Shown here piece by piece: positions 22,626 through 30,758 of a DNA stretch of 37,639 nt. Source of the DNA: a virus; the IMG/VR virus record IMGVR_UViG_3300029923_000054, positions 1 to 37,639 of that record; one strand, written 5' to 3'. The notes beneath the pieces are model-generated. The model searched no databases, was not told the origin of the DNA, and worked only from the letters and a program-made list of their open reading frames with translations. Within the stretch, counting starts at the first letter, position 1. Every line of letters begins with the position of its first letter. A program made the translations under genes and the position numbers.

Positions 22626-23000
22626 TCAGCCCGTCACGTCAGGCTTGCCGCCGTGGAACTCGAACGTTCCCTTCAGCGAGCCGCTCTTGGAGTCTGACTT
22701 GTAACTGGCAGTCATCGGGTTCATGTCGATCTGATGCATCTTGCCGCCGCCGACCCAGCCGATCGTCAGCGTCTCTTTGTTGAGTAGCGCGCCCTCGAGA
22801 GTCGAGGTCATTCCGGCGACCGGGATGATCACGTTGGTCGTGATCTTGGTCGTGATCTGACCCTTCGAGAAGCCGAGTAGGCCCTCGGTGCCGTGGTGCG
22901 CTTCGTCGCCTGAATCGATCGTGTAGTCGGCCGATTCGACCTCTGCGACCTTCTTGCCCCGTGCATACACCGCCGCCGCGCGAATAGTCGTAGTCGCCAT
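22626..23000 (-). CDS. Tail tube protein, Mu gpM-like
   Basis: The 124-residue product has the strand pattern of contractile-tail tube proteins: TIRAAAVYARGKKVAEVESAD, then YTIDSGDEAHHGTEGLLGFSKG (the loop with G.EG..G), TTKITTNVIIPVAGM, and SGSLKGTFEFHG at the end. It follows the sheath gene directly, the usual order of sheath then tube. Length fits the family (about 115-130). Tubes stack as hexamers inside the sheath. The leader holds two hairpins. Confidence 0.8.
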   Translation of the reverse strand: MATTTIRAAAVYARGKKVAEVESADYTIDSGDEAHHGTEGLLGFSKGQITTKITTNVIIPVAGMTSTLEGALLNKETLTIGWVGGGKMHQIDMNPMTASYKSDSKSGSLKGTFEFHGGKPDVTG

Positions 23001-23023
23001 ATTGGGACTCCTGAAAATGGAAC

Positions 23024-23079
23024 CGCGCGCACTCTCAGCGGCGCGCGAAAGCTGGTGAGTCAGGCCGCTACGCGCGGCC
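23024..23079 (-). other. Two hairpins between sheath and tube genes
   Basis: CGCGCGC (23024-23030) pairs with GCGCGCG (23041-23047) over a 10-nt loop, and GGCCGC (23063-23068) pairs with GCGGCC (23074-23079) over five bases. They fill the 84-nt gap after the sheath stop. Such elements can set the different amounts of sheath and tube made from one message. No T-run is present. Confidence 0.5.
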
Positions 23080-23084
23080 CGTCA

Positions 23085-24602
23085 TCACATTTGGCGAAGA
23101 CTCACGCCGATCTGGTGATTGCGTGGCGACGGCACGATCGGAATCAACGACATGGGTCGCTTAGCAACCGGGTCCCAGCCGGAGCTCGGCAGGTTCAGAT
23201 CGACGTCGATGATCTGCGGTATGCCGCTTGTCACAATGTCGCCGCGCTCGAACCGCTTGAGCCTCTGGATTACTCGGTCGTTCCAGCGCTTCGGCGTTCC
23301 GACGCCGCTGATTCGCTCGCCCTGCTCTGGCGCCGGGTCGTCGGCGAGCACCGGGTTTTGGTTCTTCCACTCGGGCCACAGGCTCGAGCCGATGTCGACT
23401 CGAATGAAGTCCGTCACGGACGCCCATCCGGTGTCCAGCACGCGATAATCCGGCGCGGTGCCATTGAGGCAGCGCGTCGTGATTGACCGAGTGATGAGCG
23501 CCTGACCGTTCGACGTGTATATCGGGGTGAGACCGGTCTGCAGCGCGGCCAGCTTCGTCGATCGTTGCGGAATTTGCGACGTGTACCGGTGCGGGGCGAG
23601 GCCGACCAAAACCTCGTCGTCGTACTCCGAGCCCGGATCGCCTGGCTCGGTCGCGGTGCGCAGCGCGGCCACGAAGGCAGCGATCTCGGCCGGGTGCGAC
23701 TCGCCCTCGAGCATCCAGACCAATTGAAAACGACCGTTGTTCAGGGTCGTTTGCGAAAGGCTCTGAGCGTTGCCGAGCGTGTCATTGCTACCAACGACCG
23801 TGTATTCCGGACGCCCCTCGAGCGGCCCAGCCTTGGCGTTTTCGTTCGCGAGCCAAACCGCGAGATTCGCGGAATCGTTCGGCGCGAATGCCACGCGCTG
23901 ATACCAAGCGGGGAACGTTGCGGTCGACACCGCGGTCACATCGTCGACAGTTGTTCCGCCTCCGAAGCGCTTGCCGCCGCTGGTGACCGACGTGCCAGAG
24001 CCGCCAAGCGTGGAACCCATGACTGTCGGGCCCTGCGTCACGTCCTGCACCACGACGCCGAAGTTGCCGCGTGGACCCTTCTGCTTGCGCGTGAGCGTGA
24101 CGACTCCGGCAGCGTTGCCAGCGGTGACTGGCAGAAAATCCTTCTGTCCAATCAGCGCCAGCAGCGTATTTCCGGCAGCCGTTGGCGCGTCACCGAGCGC
24201 AACCGGGACGTCGATGCGTTCGCCGTCGATCCAGTACGTGAACGTCCCGGCGCTCCCAGCGGTCCCGGTAAACGAGATCGTGACTGTACCAGCGGCGCCC
24301 GCGCTCTCGGTGACCGGCGAGCACCAGATCTGAATGCCGGGTACACGGAGCGCAGCGCGCACCATGCGATGCAGCTCGGAGCCAGGACCAAAGAACGTAC
24401 GCGCGTCGTTCTCCGAAAAGACCTGCTTCGTGTCGACGTTGGGAACGGCGCTCCCCGTGGCCAGCATGTTGCCGACCAAAAGCAGCTTGAAGACTGCGTT
24501 GCCCGACGTAGCCGGGCCGGCGCCCAAGACGGTCTCGCCCACGAAACCGGGGACGAAATCGGTGGACGCGAAGCCGATGATCGAGACTGGCGGTGCGGTC
24601 AT
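23085..24602 (-). CDS. Tail sheath protein, Mu gpL-like
   Basis: With the start at 24602 (MTAPPVSIIGFASTDFVPG) the protein has 505 residues, close to Mu gpL. It shows the sheath pattern: an N-terminal strand for subunit linking, a variable beta-rich insertion (about 105-215) and a conserved C-terminal part with VLVGLAPHRYTSQIP, LITRSITTRC and DFIRVDIGSSLWPEW. The upstream reading to 24782 would add an Arg-rich lead and overlap the gp38-like gene far too much; the chosen ATG overlaps its stop by ATGA. It forms the contractile outer tube. Confidence 0.88.
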   Translation of the reverse strand: MTAPPVSIIGFASTDFVPGFVGETVLGAGPATSGNAVFKLLLVGNMLATGSAVPNVDTKQVFSENDARTFFGPGSELHRMVRAALRVPGIQIWCSPVTESAGAAGTVTISFTGTAGSAGTFTYWIDGERIDVPVALGDAPTAAGNTLLALIGQKDFLPVTAGNAAGVVTLTRKQKGPRGNFGVVVQDVTQGPTVMGSTLGGSGTSVTSGGKRFGGGTTVDDVTAVSTATFPAWYQRVAFAPNDSANLAVWLANENAKAGPLEGRPEYTVVGSNDTLGNAQSLSQTTLNNGRFQLVWMLEGESHPAEIAAFVAALRTATEPGDPGSEYDDEVLVGLAPHRYTSQIPQRSTKLAALQTGLTPIYTSNGQALITRSITTRCLNGTAPDYRVLDTGWASVTDFIRVDIGSSLWPEWKNQNPVLADDPAPEQGERISGVGTPKRWNDRVIQRLKRFERGDIVTSGIPQIIDVDLNLPSSGWDPVAKRPMSLIPIVPSPRNHQIGVSLRQM

Positions 24603-25231
24603 TTGTCGGCTCCGTTGGCGACGCGGCTTGCGCGTGCGGCTTTGGCGTCGGGGGTGGCGGCGGCGGTTTCTGCGTCTGACGGGGCAGGGCGGGCCTCTGC
24701 CAGCGTCGTCAGCACGGGCGCCGCGCTGGTCAGGGCGGGCGCTTCGGCTGACTTTGCGGGGGCGCCAGCGAGCTCGGGGCACAGCTCGGCGAACGTGCCC
24801 TCACCGAAGTGAGACTCGAACACCGCAACGCCGGCCGCCTTGGCCTCCGCGAGGCTCGCGAATCGGCAACCGTTCTCGCCAGAGCGCTCGTCGGCGGGGA
24901 TCAGATCGCCATCGCGCAAGCGGTCGAGGTAGTACGGCGTTTTCGGTAGCTCGATGCCGCGTTCGAAACCCGGAGCCGGGCCGAGCAGCGCAGCGTCGAG
25001 CGAGGGGAACGCCCACGCTTGTACGTGCACATTGAGCCGCGTCTCGTTCGGATCTGACTCGTAGTTGTGCACGAGCTTCGTGCGCTCTTGGTCCTGCTCG
25101 GCGCCGATGAAGCGCGGAGTCGAGCCGCGGCCGCCCGTATCTTCGTGACAATGGCCTTGCGGGCCGAGGTCGTGGTGGATGAACCCCCACGGATTCGGGA
25201 AAACCCGGACGGTCGATTTCGGTAGGGGCAT
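24599..25231 (-). CDS. Mu gp38-like (DUF2635) protein with extended N- and C-terminal parts
   Basis: The 210-residue protein sits directly upstream of the sheath gene, as Mu gp38 does. Residues 95-112 (LPKTPYYLDRLRDGDLI) match the short conserved end of DUF2635 proteins (YWxRRLxDGDV). Those are usually about 70 residues. Here there is an extra N-terminal part (1-90, with HHDLGPQGHCHED and LVHNYESDPNET) and a long Ala/Pro-rich C-terminal tail (about 155-210). The extension makes it unusual for the family. The start has no strong ribosome site visible; a hairpin lies in the leader. Function of the family is not known. Confidence 0.55.
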   Translation of the reverse strand: MPLPKSTVRVFPNPWGFIHHDLGPQGHCHEDTGGRGSTPRFIGAEQDQERTKLVHNYESDPNETRLNVHVQAWAFPSLDAALLGPAPGFERGIELPKTPYYLDRLRDGDLIPADERSGENGCRFASLAEAKAAGVAVFESHFGEGTFAELCPELAGAPAKSAEAPALTSAAPVLTTLAEARPAPSDAETAAATPDAKAARASRVANGADK

Positions 25232-25246
25232 GGCGCTCCGTTTGCG

Positions 25247-25270
25247 ACGACGGCGCGAGGCTCGTCGTCA
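25247..25270 (-). other. Hairpin in the leader of the gp38-like gene
   Basis: GACGACG (25247-25253) and CGTCGTC (25264-25270) are perfectly complementary around a 10-nt loop, 16 nt upstream of the ATG at 25231. A further weaker pairing (CACCG/CGGTG, about 25275-25318) lies next to it. The hairpin could limit ribosome access or mark the end of the upstream message. Confidence 0.5.
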
Positions 25271-25332
25271 GTGGTTTGGTATCAGCACCGAGGCCAAGCG
25301 TTACCGCTAAGCCCCGGTGTCGTGAATGTGTG

Positions 25333-26076
25333 TCAGCCGATTAACTCGGAGAACGGAACCGCGGGCAGCGGGTTACCGTCGGTGTCTTTGGCGCCGTCGA
25401 TCGCGAACATGGCGTCGACTGACGAAGGGTTCGAAATGTCGGCGAAGCCCTGCGTTATCGACTCTTCAAACTCGAACGTGACGTCGAGCGCTTGATAGAC
25501 GCGCCGCGCCGCACCTTCGCCGATTTGGATCGCTAGCTTCGCTAGCTTCCACTGGAGAAACTTGATCCAATTCAATCCAGCGGCGCGAATGACGACCGTG
25601 CCCTCGGCCATCTTCGTCGGGTCGGGGTCGTTCGCGAGCACATAGCAAGGGTCTCGTACGCGATCGATCTTCAGGTCAATTAGCTTGCCAACGGCCTGAA
25701 TGATCGGGCTGCGCCGTCGATCGGTATCGGGGCTGCCTGGCGGGAGAACCCAGAACAACCGCACGCCGTCGGTGTGGATTCGGTAGTCTTCCGATAGGTT
25801 CTCGGCGTTCCTCGCGCTGCCCGTGCGAAACATGTACAGCGCAGGCAGGTCGTTTTGATTGAACTCGTACTCTTGCGGGTCGTGCGTGAACGCGCGCCGG
25901 ACGATTGGCTCGCCTGGCGCTACAGAATGCCAAGCCGACTCGGCATAGGTCCGGAGAATCGCCGCTAGGTAGCCGACCACTACGTCGAGCGCGTAGTCCG
26001 TGACCGTATCGGTTTTGCTCGACACCCCAACCAACGGAACAGCGCGCCCGCCGATCGTGCTTCCGTCTGCAGTCAT
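25333..26076 (-). CDS. Tail terminator/neck protein, Mu gp37-like position
   Basis: The 247-residue protein is mixed alpha/beta: a helix (ALDVVVGYLAAILRTYAESAW), a strand-rich middle (RLFWVLPPGSP, GTVVIRAAGLNW) and a final helix plus tail. Its place between a neck protein and the gp38-like gene matches Mu gp37 (tail terminator). The short DVTFEFEESITQGFADISNP near residue 205 is a typical edge strand of such proteins. No motif decides it. It is separated by 6 nt from the upstream neck gene and followed by a 101-nt leader with hairpins. Confidence 0.55.
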   Translation of the reverse strand: MTADGSTIGGRAVPLVGVSSKTDTVTDYALDVVVGYLAAILRTYAESAWHSVAPGEPIVRRAFTHDPQEYEFNQNDLPALYMFRTGSARNAENLSEDYRIHTDGVRLFWVLPPGSPDTDRRRSPIIQAVGKLIDLKIDRVRDPCYVLANDPDPTKMAEGTVVIRAAGLNWIKFLQWKLAKLAIQIGEGAARRVYQALDVTFEFEESITQGFADISNPSSVDAMFAIDGAKDTDGNPLPAVPFSELIG

Positions 26077-26081
26077 CGGGG

Positions 26082-26549
26082 TCAGCCTTCCAAGAAGTGC
26101 TCGAGGTCGGCGACGCCGATCTCAATCTCGCGAATCATCACAGCTTCGGCCTTGAAGTAAGCGCGACTCATGAACCCGTCTGGCTGCGTCCCATGGTGGT
26201 TCACCATGGGAGTCGAAACCCAACGGCCGCCGATCTTGAACGTCAGAAGCGGGTTGCCCCAAATCTCATGCGGTCGCGTCCCGTCGTTCACGTAGCTCGC
26301 GTAATACGTGTACGCGCCGATCTCGCCAATCGCGCCACCAGGGACCGAGATCTCGACCCACCCCTTCGTCATCGACGTTAGGAGGGCAGTCCGGTCCTTG
26401 TAGTGACGGGTGTTGATTGCTTCGATCGGCGCTTCGACTACGGCTCGAGCTACTGCGCGCCGGGCAGCGTCAGAGAGCTTGATGAGGCCGCGGTCCCACT
26501 CTTCTTCAAGGTCGAAAAGCGGCTGCAGGTCGGGGAAGACCTGGAGCAT
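26082..26549 (-). CDS. Head-tail joining protein, HK97 gp10-like
   Basis: The 155-residue product shows the gp10-like pattern: a long N-terminal helix, RRAVARAVVEAPIEAINTRH, then strands around GEIGAYTYYASYVNDGTRPHEI (the conserved Y..YVNDGT..H loop), a TFKIGGRWVSTP strand and a C-terminal helix after QPDGFMSRAYF. Proteins of this type close the neck between the connector and the tail. It starts 8 nt after the upstream connector gene. Position between the gp36-like gene and the tail terminator fits. Confidence 0.75.
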   Translation of the reverse strand: MLQVFPDLQPLFDLEEEWDRGLIKLSDAARRAVARAVVEAPIEAINTRHYKDRTALLTSMTKGWVEISVPGGAIGEIGAYTYYASYVNDGTRPHEIWGNPLLTFKIGGRWVSTPMVNHHGTQPDGFMSRAYFKAEAVMIREIEIGVADLEHFLEG

Positions 26550-26557
26550 GGGTCACC

Positions 26558-27022
26558 TCAGTAGTCGCCTGTTCCGTCGAGGAAGAGTTTATCTCTCGGC
26601 GTCTGGTCGTTTGGATCGCCGCTGTCCACGTCGCCGCCCTGGTTTGCAGCTGGCTCGGGCGGGTCTTTCGTGCCGAGATTGGTCAGGCCTTTGCGGAGGT
26701 TCTCCAGCTCCTTTTCGGCCTGCGCCATCGCTTTGTATCCGTCGACTCCGCGCATGAACTCCGGGTGCCGCTGCGCCGCGTAGGCTTGGCAAACGTCCTT
26801 CACGAGCCTCACGACTGCGTTCTGCTGTACCGCGCTCAAAATAGCTACGTCGTAAACAGGACCTAGCCACTCGAGCACCTTTGACGAACCGTCGGCGATC
26901 AGTCCGTTCACGGCATCAACGTCTGCGACTCCGTCGTTGTCGTCGTCATACAGGCGCATCAGAGTAATCGCAGAGATGCGATCCTCGAGCTGCGCCTGGT
27001 CGATGAGTAGGACAGCAGCCAT
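26558..27022 (-). CDS. Head completion/connector protein, Mu gp36-like (DUF1320)
   Basis: The 154-residue product begins LIDQAQLEDRISAITLMRLYDDDNDG, the usual DUF1320 start (helix, then a D-rich turn). It continues with AVNGLIADGSSKVLEWLGP and a helix (VVRLVKDVCQAYAAQRHPEF) matching the middle of the family, where a QR.PE motif is often seen. The C-terminal 45 residues are Pro/Asp-rich and disordered. In Mu-like phages it joins head and tail. It is the first gene after the tRNA. Confidence 0.75.
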   Translation of the reverse strand: MAAVLLIDQAQLEDRISAITLMRLYDDDNDGVADVDAVNGLIADGSSKVLEWLGPVYDVAILSAVQQNAVVRLVKDVCQAYAAQRHPEFMRGVDGYKAMAQAEKELENLRKGLTNLGTKDPPEPAANQGGDVDSGDPNDQTPRDKLFLDGTGDY

Positions 27023-27042
27023 CGCTTTACCTTGTCAGTTAG

Positions 27043-27117
27043 TTGCGGAGAGCTGGATTTGAACCAGCGGCCTCTTGGTTATGAGCCAAGCGCGCTACCA
27101 GACTGCGCCATCCCGCA
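27043..27117 (-). tRNA. tRNA with CAT anticodon (Met-type or CAT-Ile2)
   Basis: Read leftward, the 75-nt stretch folds with a D-stem GCGC/GCGC, anticodon stem CTTGG/CCAAG with loop CTCATAA (anticodon CAT) and T-stem GCTGG/CCAGC with loop TTCAAAT. The acceptor arm TGCGGGA pairs with the 3' end with one extra base and a G-U, so it is slightly irregular. The CCA end is not encoded. The anticodon stem lacks the three G-C pairs of an initiator. It lies inside the head gene cluster, between the 228-residue gene and the gp36-like gene, so it is a phage tRNA. Whether it reads AUG or AUA depends on modification. Confidence 0.85.
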
Positions 27118-27157
27118 ATGTCGCCGAGCGCGCGTTTTGATTCGCGCTCGGCATTGT

Positions 27158-27844
27158 TTAGACCTCTACGACCGCTTCGCCCAGGCTGCGCGCGTCGTCC
27201 TCGTTCAGCTCGAGCACCTCGCCCGCGTGGCGGTGGCGACCGTCCTTGTAGACGGAACCGGGGCCGGCGACGGTGTACTTTCCGCCCTTGCGCTTGTTGA
27301 TATCCCGCGGCTTTGGCGGAGCCGTACCGGGCGCGACCACCTCGGGGCCAAGGTCGAGCGCTTCGGAATCCGTGAGCAGGATCGGATCCTCGTGCTCGTA
27401 CCGATCGCCGTTGAACATCACCGACCCCTGCGAGACGACGTGGTGCGGCTTCCGGTTCTTCTTTCGAAGCGCCGAAATCTGCTCGTTGAACTTCGGCAGC
27501 TCGTCGACAGTGCTGCTGGCGAGCGCGCCGCGCAACTCAGAGAGCGACTTTTCGTTCGCGCCGGCCAATCGGGCATCCTCGACGAGAGCGTCGATCGTGT
27601 CTTCGTCGATCGCTTTGGCTGCGCGCACAGCCTCGATCTCCGCTTGCCTCTGTGCGGTCAGCCTTGTCTCGGCTTCTTTTTCGCGAAACGCTTTGAGTTC
27701 AGCCGCGTCGTCGGCGGCTTTCTTGGCCTCCGCCGCTTTCGCGTCCGCCTCAGCCTTCAGCTTCGCCGCGTCAGCGTCGGCCTTCGCCTTCGCCTGTTCC
27801 TGCTCGGTCTTCAGCTTCGCCGCGTCGTTCGTGTTGTCTGCCAT
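27158..27844 (-). CDS. Coiled-coil protein with two copies of a small C-terminal beta domain
   Basis: The 228-residue product starts with an Ala/Lys/Glu-rich coiled coil (about 8-75). A helical middle follows (80-130), then two related units of about 35 residues: SQGSVMFNGDRYEHEDPILL (136-170) and AGPGSVYKDGRHRHAGEVLE (191-227), each ending in a short helix DSEALDLG or EDDARSLG. The repeated GS-V-x-x-x-G-x-x-x-x-G-x-x-x-x-L pattern resembles a small phage domain found in head proteins. It follows the major capsid gene and precedes the tRNA. A scaffold or head-fibre role is possible. Function unknown. Confidence 0.6.
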   Translation of the reverse strand: MADNTNDAAKLKTEQEQAKAKADADAAKLKAEADAKAAEAKKAADDAAELKAFREKEAETRLTAQRQAEIEAVRAAKAIDEDTIDALVEDARLAGANEKSLSELRGALASSTVDELPKFNEQISALRKKNRKPHHVVSQGSVMFNGDRYEHEDPILLTDSEALDLGPEVVAPGTAPPKPRDINKRKGGKYTVAGPGSVYKDGRHRHAGEVLELNEDDARSLGEAVVEV

Positions 27845-27881
27845 GGTCTCGGTCCCTCAGAAAAAACTTGATGGTTGGGCA

Positions 27882-27901
27882 GCGGCGCCCCTCAACGCCG
27901 C
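27882..27901 (-). other. Hairpin after the major capsid gene
   Basis: GCGGCG (27882-27887) and CGCCGC (27896-27901) pair over an eight-base loop, with an outer GGG/CCC extension. It follows the capsid stop by about 26 nt. A T-run lies 14 nt further on rather than directly after, so it is not a classic terminator. Such 3' hairpins often stabilise capsid messages. Confidence 0.5.
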
Positions 27902-27927
27902 ACCCGGTTACGCCGCGTCGACTACGA

Positions 27928-29031
27928 TCAGCCGATCGGCGTGGTGACGAGGTATCCGGCGAACGCCGAGATCACCTTTTGCTGGTCGCTGAGCGTGCAG
28001 CGCGCCAAGTACGAGCCCTTCGGTCCGCGGTCGTTGATCCACATCAGATCGGTTTGCGTTGCCGCGTCCTGGAACGTGGTGCCGAAGCACACATTCCGGA
28101 GGCTCGGCGAGGTCGACACGCGGAAGAATCCGAGGATGTCGGGCCACATGCGGCCGTAGCTGGCTGCCGCGTTGCTGTTCGCGACATCCTTGCGTGCGCG
28201 ACCGACCAAGAACTCGTCGACCTCGAAGTACTCGGCGAGCATCTTCGTGTTGGCCATCTTCGGGCCTTCGGCGCCGACGCCGTACTTGAAGGTGTCGAGG
28301 ATGCGCGGGTGGCGCTTCAGCACGTTGTAGACGCTGAGCGATGCAACGGCGACCGTCTTGCTCGGGCCCATACCCTGCCAGAGGTTCGCCATCGCCGTGT
28401 CAGCGACGCCAGCGGGATCGCCGCCAGCCGAAGTATCGAAGCGGTCAGAGCCAGCCAGCGCCACAGTGTTCGCGCCGAAGTTTCCGGGGGTCGTGGTCGC
28501 CGCGATGATGCGTAGCTCTTGGTTGAACGCCAAGCCGTCGAGCACATGCGATTGTACGTCGATCAGCTCGTTCAGCGGAGCACTCTGGTTCTGGATCGTC
28601 ATCCAGTCGAGGTACTCGCGCAGTGAGCGGATCCCGAGGCTGAAATTGCGCTTGGTGCGGCCCTGCCCGAGCTCGTTCGCGTTGACGCGATCGGCTACGG
28701 TGTCATCCGGGTACGCCAGGCGATCGCGCTGATTGTATTCGTAATAGATGCCGCTCAGAGCGCCACCCGTGAGCACGCGCGGCATCAGTTGCAAGCCGAT
28801 GTAGTCGTCGTTGACGTACTGCACTGACATCGACGTGAGGACGGTGTCCTGGTGCACGTCGCCGGGACGGAGGTCCTTGACTGCCAGGATGTCTGAGTTG
28901 CGTTCTGCGAACTCCGCCATCTCGGCGTCGTCGCCGCGCGACTCGATGCCCTTGACGTACTTGACGAGTTTTTCGTACTCGAGACCTGCGGCGGTGCGTT
29001 GCACCGGCATCGCGTTGTCGGTTCGGATCAT
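27928..29031 (-). CDS. Major capsid protein
   Basis: The 367-residue product lies directly after the decoration protein gene and the protease. Residues 45-110 (DLRPGDVHQDTVLTSMSVQ then DYIGLQLMPRVLTGG and YYEYNQRDRL) and the end (FGTTFQDAATQTDLMWINDRG, ISAFAGYLVTTPIG) have the strand and loop pattern of HK97-fold capsid proteins. The start MIRTDNAMPVQR has GGAG 10 nt upstream; a second Met at residue 8 is possible. The protease could remove an N-terminal part, but no cut site is evident. Family subtype not certain. Confidence 0.8.
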   Translation of the reverse strand: MIRTDNAMPVQRTAAGLEYEKLVKYVKGIESRGDDAEMAEFAERNSDILAVKDLRPGDVHQDTVLTSMSVQYVNDDYIGLQLMPRVLTGGALSGIYYEYNQRDRLAYPDDTVADRVNANELGQGRTKRNFSLGIRSLREYLDWMTIQNQSAPLNELIDVQSHVLDGLAFNQELRIIAATTTPGNFGANTVALAGSDRFDTSAGGDPAGVADTAMANLWQGMGPSKTVAVASLSVYNVLKRHPRILDTFKYGVGAEGPKMANTKMLAEYFEVDEFLVGRARKDVANSNAAASYGRMWPDILGFFRVSTSPSLRNVCFGTTFQDAATQTDLMWINDRGPKGSYLARCTLSDQQKVISAFAGYLVTTPIG

Positions 29032-29090
29032 TTGAGTTGGCTCCAGTTACTTTGGTTGCGAAAGAGGTTGAAAGGTCGGCGCGCGAGCGC

Positions 29091-29519
29091 TCAGGACCCG
29101 ACGGTGGCGGACGCCATTCCGAGGTTGAGGCCCGCGTATTCGCCAGCGGCGCCGGACTCGACCCACTGACCGTGAACGACGAGCTTCGTGGTCGCGCCAC
29201 CGACGGTGGCGTCGGTCAGTCCGTCGCCAGCGCCAGCCCATTTCGCGAAGCTGCCGGGAGTGGCGGCGCCAGTTCCGACGAGACCCTGGACGATGCCCTT
29301 GCCGTAGTGCACGACGCGAATGCTGGTCGCGCCGGCTACGCCAGCAACGTCGCCAGCGTCGAGTGCGATACCGATCGTATTGTCACCGATCGCCACGCCT
29401 TCGATCACATTTGCGCCGACGCGCTTGACCGGGAAGCCCTTGCGGACAGTGCCGGCGTTGACGGGATAGATCCGAATGTCTGCGCCTTCGAGGCGCTCTT
29501 GTGCACGCGGGTTAGCCAT
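29091..29519 (-). CDS. Capsid decoration protein (DUF2190-like)
   Basis: The 142-residue product has the pattern of DUF2190 proteins: an N-terminal strand (RLEGADIRIYPVNAG), a VKRVGANVIEGVAIGDN turn, a Gly/Ala-rich middle (VHYGKGIVQGLVGTGAATPG) and a beta end (TKLVVHGQWVESG). Such small beta-tulip proteins cover the capsid surface and stabilise it. The gene lies between the protease and the major capsid gene. The start has the ribosome site AAAAAAGG. Confidence 0.75.
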   Translation of the reverse strand: MANPRAQERLEGADIRIYPVNAGTVRKGFPVKRVGANVIEGVAIGDNTIGIALDAGDVAGVAGATSIRVVHYGKGIVQGLVGTGAATPGSFAKWAGAGDGLTDATVGGATTKLVVHGQWVESGAAGEYAGLNLGMASATVGS

Positions 29520-29594
29520 TTACTTGGAACCTTTTTTCTGGTGCCGAGTGACCCCGGCGTTGAGTTTTTGAGGATTGGAGTCGACGCGCGCGGC

Positions 29595-30704
29595 TTACTT
29601 GCCGGCCGCGGACTTGCGAGCGTTGCTGAGAATGCCGGAGCTGCTCTTGGACTTGCTCGACTTGTTGTCGTCGGCAACGAGCGATTTAGTGTGCGGCATG
29701 TCGGCTCGGTTCGCGACCATCGACTTGAACCGCTTCGGGTCGGTCGTGCGCAGAGCAATGAAGTCGGCTTTCTCGGCGGGGGCGATCTTCTTGCCGACGA
29801 GAGCGTCGACCTCGAGCTCGATGAGTTTGGCCTCGCTGGCCTCCTTCTCGGTCGTGGTCAGCGCGTTCTTGGCTTTGAGCTCTTCCAGCTCGGTTTCCAA
29901 GGCTTTCAATGCGGTTTCAGAGGTTTGTAGAGCAGTTTGCGCGGTTTCAGCGGCCGTCTTGTGCTCGGCGCTGAGCGCCTTTTCGGTCTCGATTGCCTTG
30001 GCGGCTGCGACGAGATCGTCCTGGGCTTTCTTCAATTGTTCGGCAAGGTCCATTTGGATCTTCGCTTTCTCGGCCAAGGCCGTGAGATTTGGTTCTTGCG
30101 CGGCACGGGCGCGCGCGCGGAGTCGTTGACGTTCGCTACCGGACTCGGCGGACAGAGCCACCGCATCGGCGTTTGCTGGCATGGCAACGGCGCTGATTTC
30201 GTACAGCTCGTTGTCACAGAGCCGAAGGATCTCGACGTCGTTCTGCTTCTCTTCTCGGACGCTGTGCGGCATGAAGCCGACGGACACCGCGCGAATCGAT
30301 CCTTGCAGAAATCCCTGCCAGACCTTCTCGCCCATTGGGTTCGCCAGATCGTCGACGAAGTGCAACGTCGCTTCGAGGTGGCCGTCCACTATTCGAACAT
30401 CGCTCGCGCTGCCGATCGGCAGGGTGTCGCAAGCTGCGCCGCCCATGCCGAGGAAGCCTGACTTGTTGTGATTGTAGAGAACTACCGGGTTCTTCTTGTA
30501 GCGGCCTAGCCGCTTTTCCCAGTCTTGCTCGACGATCTCGTCGTAGCTGTCGATCGAGTCGGTCGACGCAATTACGCGCACGCTGCGCGCTTTCTTGTCG
30601 ATCGTGTCGGCCTTGACGGTCACCCCGAAGGTTCGGTGAATGATTCCGTCGTCACCCTTCTCGCTGAGAGCTGAGAGTAGTTCTTGAATCGCTGCTTTGC
30701 TCAT
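29595..30704 (-). CDS. HK97-type prohead protease fused to a scaffold-like coiled coil
   Basis: The first 185 residues are the protease: HRTFGVTVKADT, His79 in VVLYNHN, Ser141 in GSIRAVSVGF and an acidic ELYEISAVAMPAN near 172. These are the usual active-site blocks (family U35). Residues about 205-320 are a long coiled coil rich in Ala, Glu and Lys (LKKAQDDLVAAAKAIETE), followed by a basic tail. This length (369) and layout match protease-scaffold fusions, where the scaffold guides capsid assembly and is then digested. It follows the portal gene. Confidence 0.85.
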   Translation of the reverse strand: MSKAAIQELLSALSEKGDDGIIHRTFGVTVKADTIDKKARSVRVIASTDSIDSYDEIVEQDWEKRLGRYKKNPVVLYNHNKSGFLGMGGAACDTLPIGSASDVRIVDGHLEATLHFVDDLANPMGEKVWQGFLQGSIRAVSVGFMPHSVREEKQNDVEILRLCDNELYEISAVAMPANADAVALSAESGSERQRLRARARAAQEPNLTALAEKAKIQMDLAEQLKKAQDDLVAAAKAIETEKALSAEHKTAAETAQTALQTSETALKALETELEELKAKNALTTTEKEASEAKLIELEVDALVGKKIAPAEKADFIALRTTDPKRFKSMVANRADMPHTKSLVADDNKSSKSKSSSGILSNARKSAAGK

Positions 30705-30758
30705 CGGGTTCGAACTCTCGGAGCTGCGCGATCGGCATAGCCGGGCGCGTGCACGTGT

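Noticed and set aside
24603-24782. Arg-rich N-terminal extension of the sheath protein
   Set aside because: It overlaps the gp38-like gene in another frame; the ATG at 24602 begins a normal sheath and overlaps by ATGA.
23565-24812. Long rightward open frame opposite the sheath gene
   Set aside because: It is a shadow of the sheath gene, with no ribosome site and unlikely composition.
27043-27117. tRNA as a prophage attachment site
   Set aside because: It lies inside the head operon with structural genes on both sides and no integrase in the window.
29037-29930. Rightward open frame opposite the decoration and protease genes
   Set aside because: It is a shadow of recognisable genes on the other strand, with a sequence typical of antisense GC-rich frames.
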